Shown piece by piece: positions 6,272-6,610 of a DNA stretch of 6,610 nt. Every line of letters starts with the position of its first letter. Positions within the stretch are counted from its first letter, which is position 1. Source of the stretch: Geoglobus sp. (GTDB taxonomy: Archaea; Halobacteriota; Archaeoglobi; Archaeoglobales; Archaeoglobaceae); the NCBI GenBank assembly GCA_027016965.1, contig JALURI010000022.1, forward strand, positions 1-6,610, read 5' to 3'. The position numbers were made by a program, and so were the translations under genes. The notes below the pieces were generated by a model, which was given only the letters and a program-made list of their open reading frames with translations, was not told where the DNA came from and did not search any database.

Positions 6272-6523
6272 TTGAATAAATCAAAGCTAAAAAGTCGCTC
6301 GAAAAAACAAAAAGAAGATCAAACTAAATATCCCTCCAGCTCTACTCAACTTCTACAGTATATCTTTAAGAAAAGAAAGCAATTAACCTCTCTTTTCCAG
6401 AAAATAAGCCACAAATCCATCAGAATCAAAAGAATCTTAAAACCGCTAAGAAAGAAGAAAAGAAGGCCAATTGCGATAGATGAAACCAGACTAAAAATTG
6501 AGAGGGCTGAAAGTGCAAAGTGA
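6272..6523 (+). pseudogene. probable decayed N-terminal fragment of an archaeal DDE transposase
   Basis: An 83-codon frame beginning with TTG directly after a stop codon, with no ribosome binding site. Residues 45-60 (ISHKSIRIKRILKPL) look like the helix-turn-helix of archaeal DDE transposases, normally of the form 'SHxSIWxWIQ..P', with the usual tryptophans lost. Residues 61-76 (KKKRRPIAIDETRLKI) match the segment around the first catalytic Asp (here D70) in the common form 'R..IAVDETxxKV'. The frame stops after seven more residues. The expected continuation, a beta strand with VW.AID and the other acidic residues, is not visible in the other + frames. I infer a remnant of an insertion sequence, cut or worn down; no terminal inverted repeats were found. 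The A-rich, Lys-rich composition could also give chance similarity, so the call is tentative. Confidence 0.4.
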
Positions 6524-6610
6524 TTCACTCTCAGAATGAAACTGCCTCCACCTTATGAAGACCGAGTCCTCCACACTCCCGGCAAGCTTTCTGTCGGCTG
6601 TGATGAGAGG
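6524..6610. other. unresolved right edge, possible gene running off the window
   Basis: Two readings are possible. On the + strand, ATG 6536 opens a frame to the edge (25 codons, starting MKLPPPYEDRVLHTPGK); it has no ribosome binding site. On the - strand, a frame entering from the edge runs to a TAG at 6491-6493 (39 codons). Another - frame ends at TGA 6531-6533 and contains CRECGG, reminiscent of a zinc ribbon. The segment is more GC-rich than the preceding 250 bases, which suggests coding DNA, but I cannot choose a strand. Confidence 0.25.

Overview
The window looks archaeal, and the gene content points to the Archaeoglobales, with a Ferroglobus- or Geoglobus-like metal-respiring member as my best guess (inference). 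Archaeal signs are a TadC/FlaJ-type secretion membrane protein, a short archaeal-style PPP phosphatase, AT-rich TATA-like boxes 20-40 bp upstream of genes, one apparently leaderless small gene, and very strong GGAGGTG ribosome binding sites inside one operon. No RNA gene, CRISPR array or complete insertion sequence was seen.

Layout. On the + strand, 3-1607 is a type II secretion F-domain (TadC/FlaJ-like) membrane protein whose N-terminus is missing. It is followed after 32 bp by a PPP-family serine/threonine phosphatase (1640-2407). All remaining convincing genes lie on the - strand. Reading in their direction, a compact three-gene operon runs from 6084 to 3644: a membrane-anchored tetraheme cytochrome c with a GTG start, a Tat-exported protein with four [4Fe-4S] clusters (DsrO/NrfC/HmeA type), and an NrfD/DsrP/HmeB-type membrane protein. 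After a T-rich likely terminator and a separate promoter come a 12-heme cytochrome (3536-2679) and a small two-helix membrane protein (2631-2404), which converges on the phosphatase with overlapping stop codons. The right end (6143-6610) is mostly A-rich non-coding DNA. It carries what looks like a decayed fragment of a DDE transposase and an unresolved frame running off the edge.

How the genes may work together (inference). The operon has the order of the J-O-P part of the sulfate-reducer DsrMKJOP/Hme complex but lacks the M and K subunits, and its cytochrome has four haem sites instead of three. The 12-heme protein beside it reads as a complete NapC/NrfH-type tetraheme quinol-dehydrogenase module fused to an eight-heme tail. 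Together the locus encodes 16 haem c sites, four cubane clusters and two possible menaquinol-interacting membrane modules, all predicted to act at or outside the cytoplasmic membrane. The simplest model is an electron exit path from menaquinol to an extracytoplasmic acceptor, such as Fe(III) or another extracellular acceptor, instead of the cytoplasmic DsrK-linked route. The acceptor cannot be read from the sequence.
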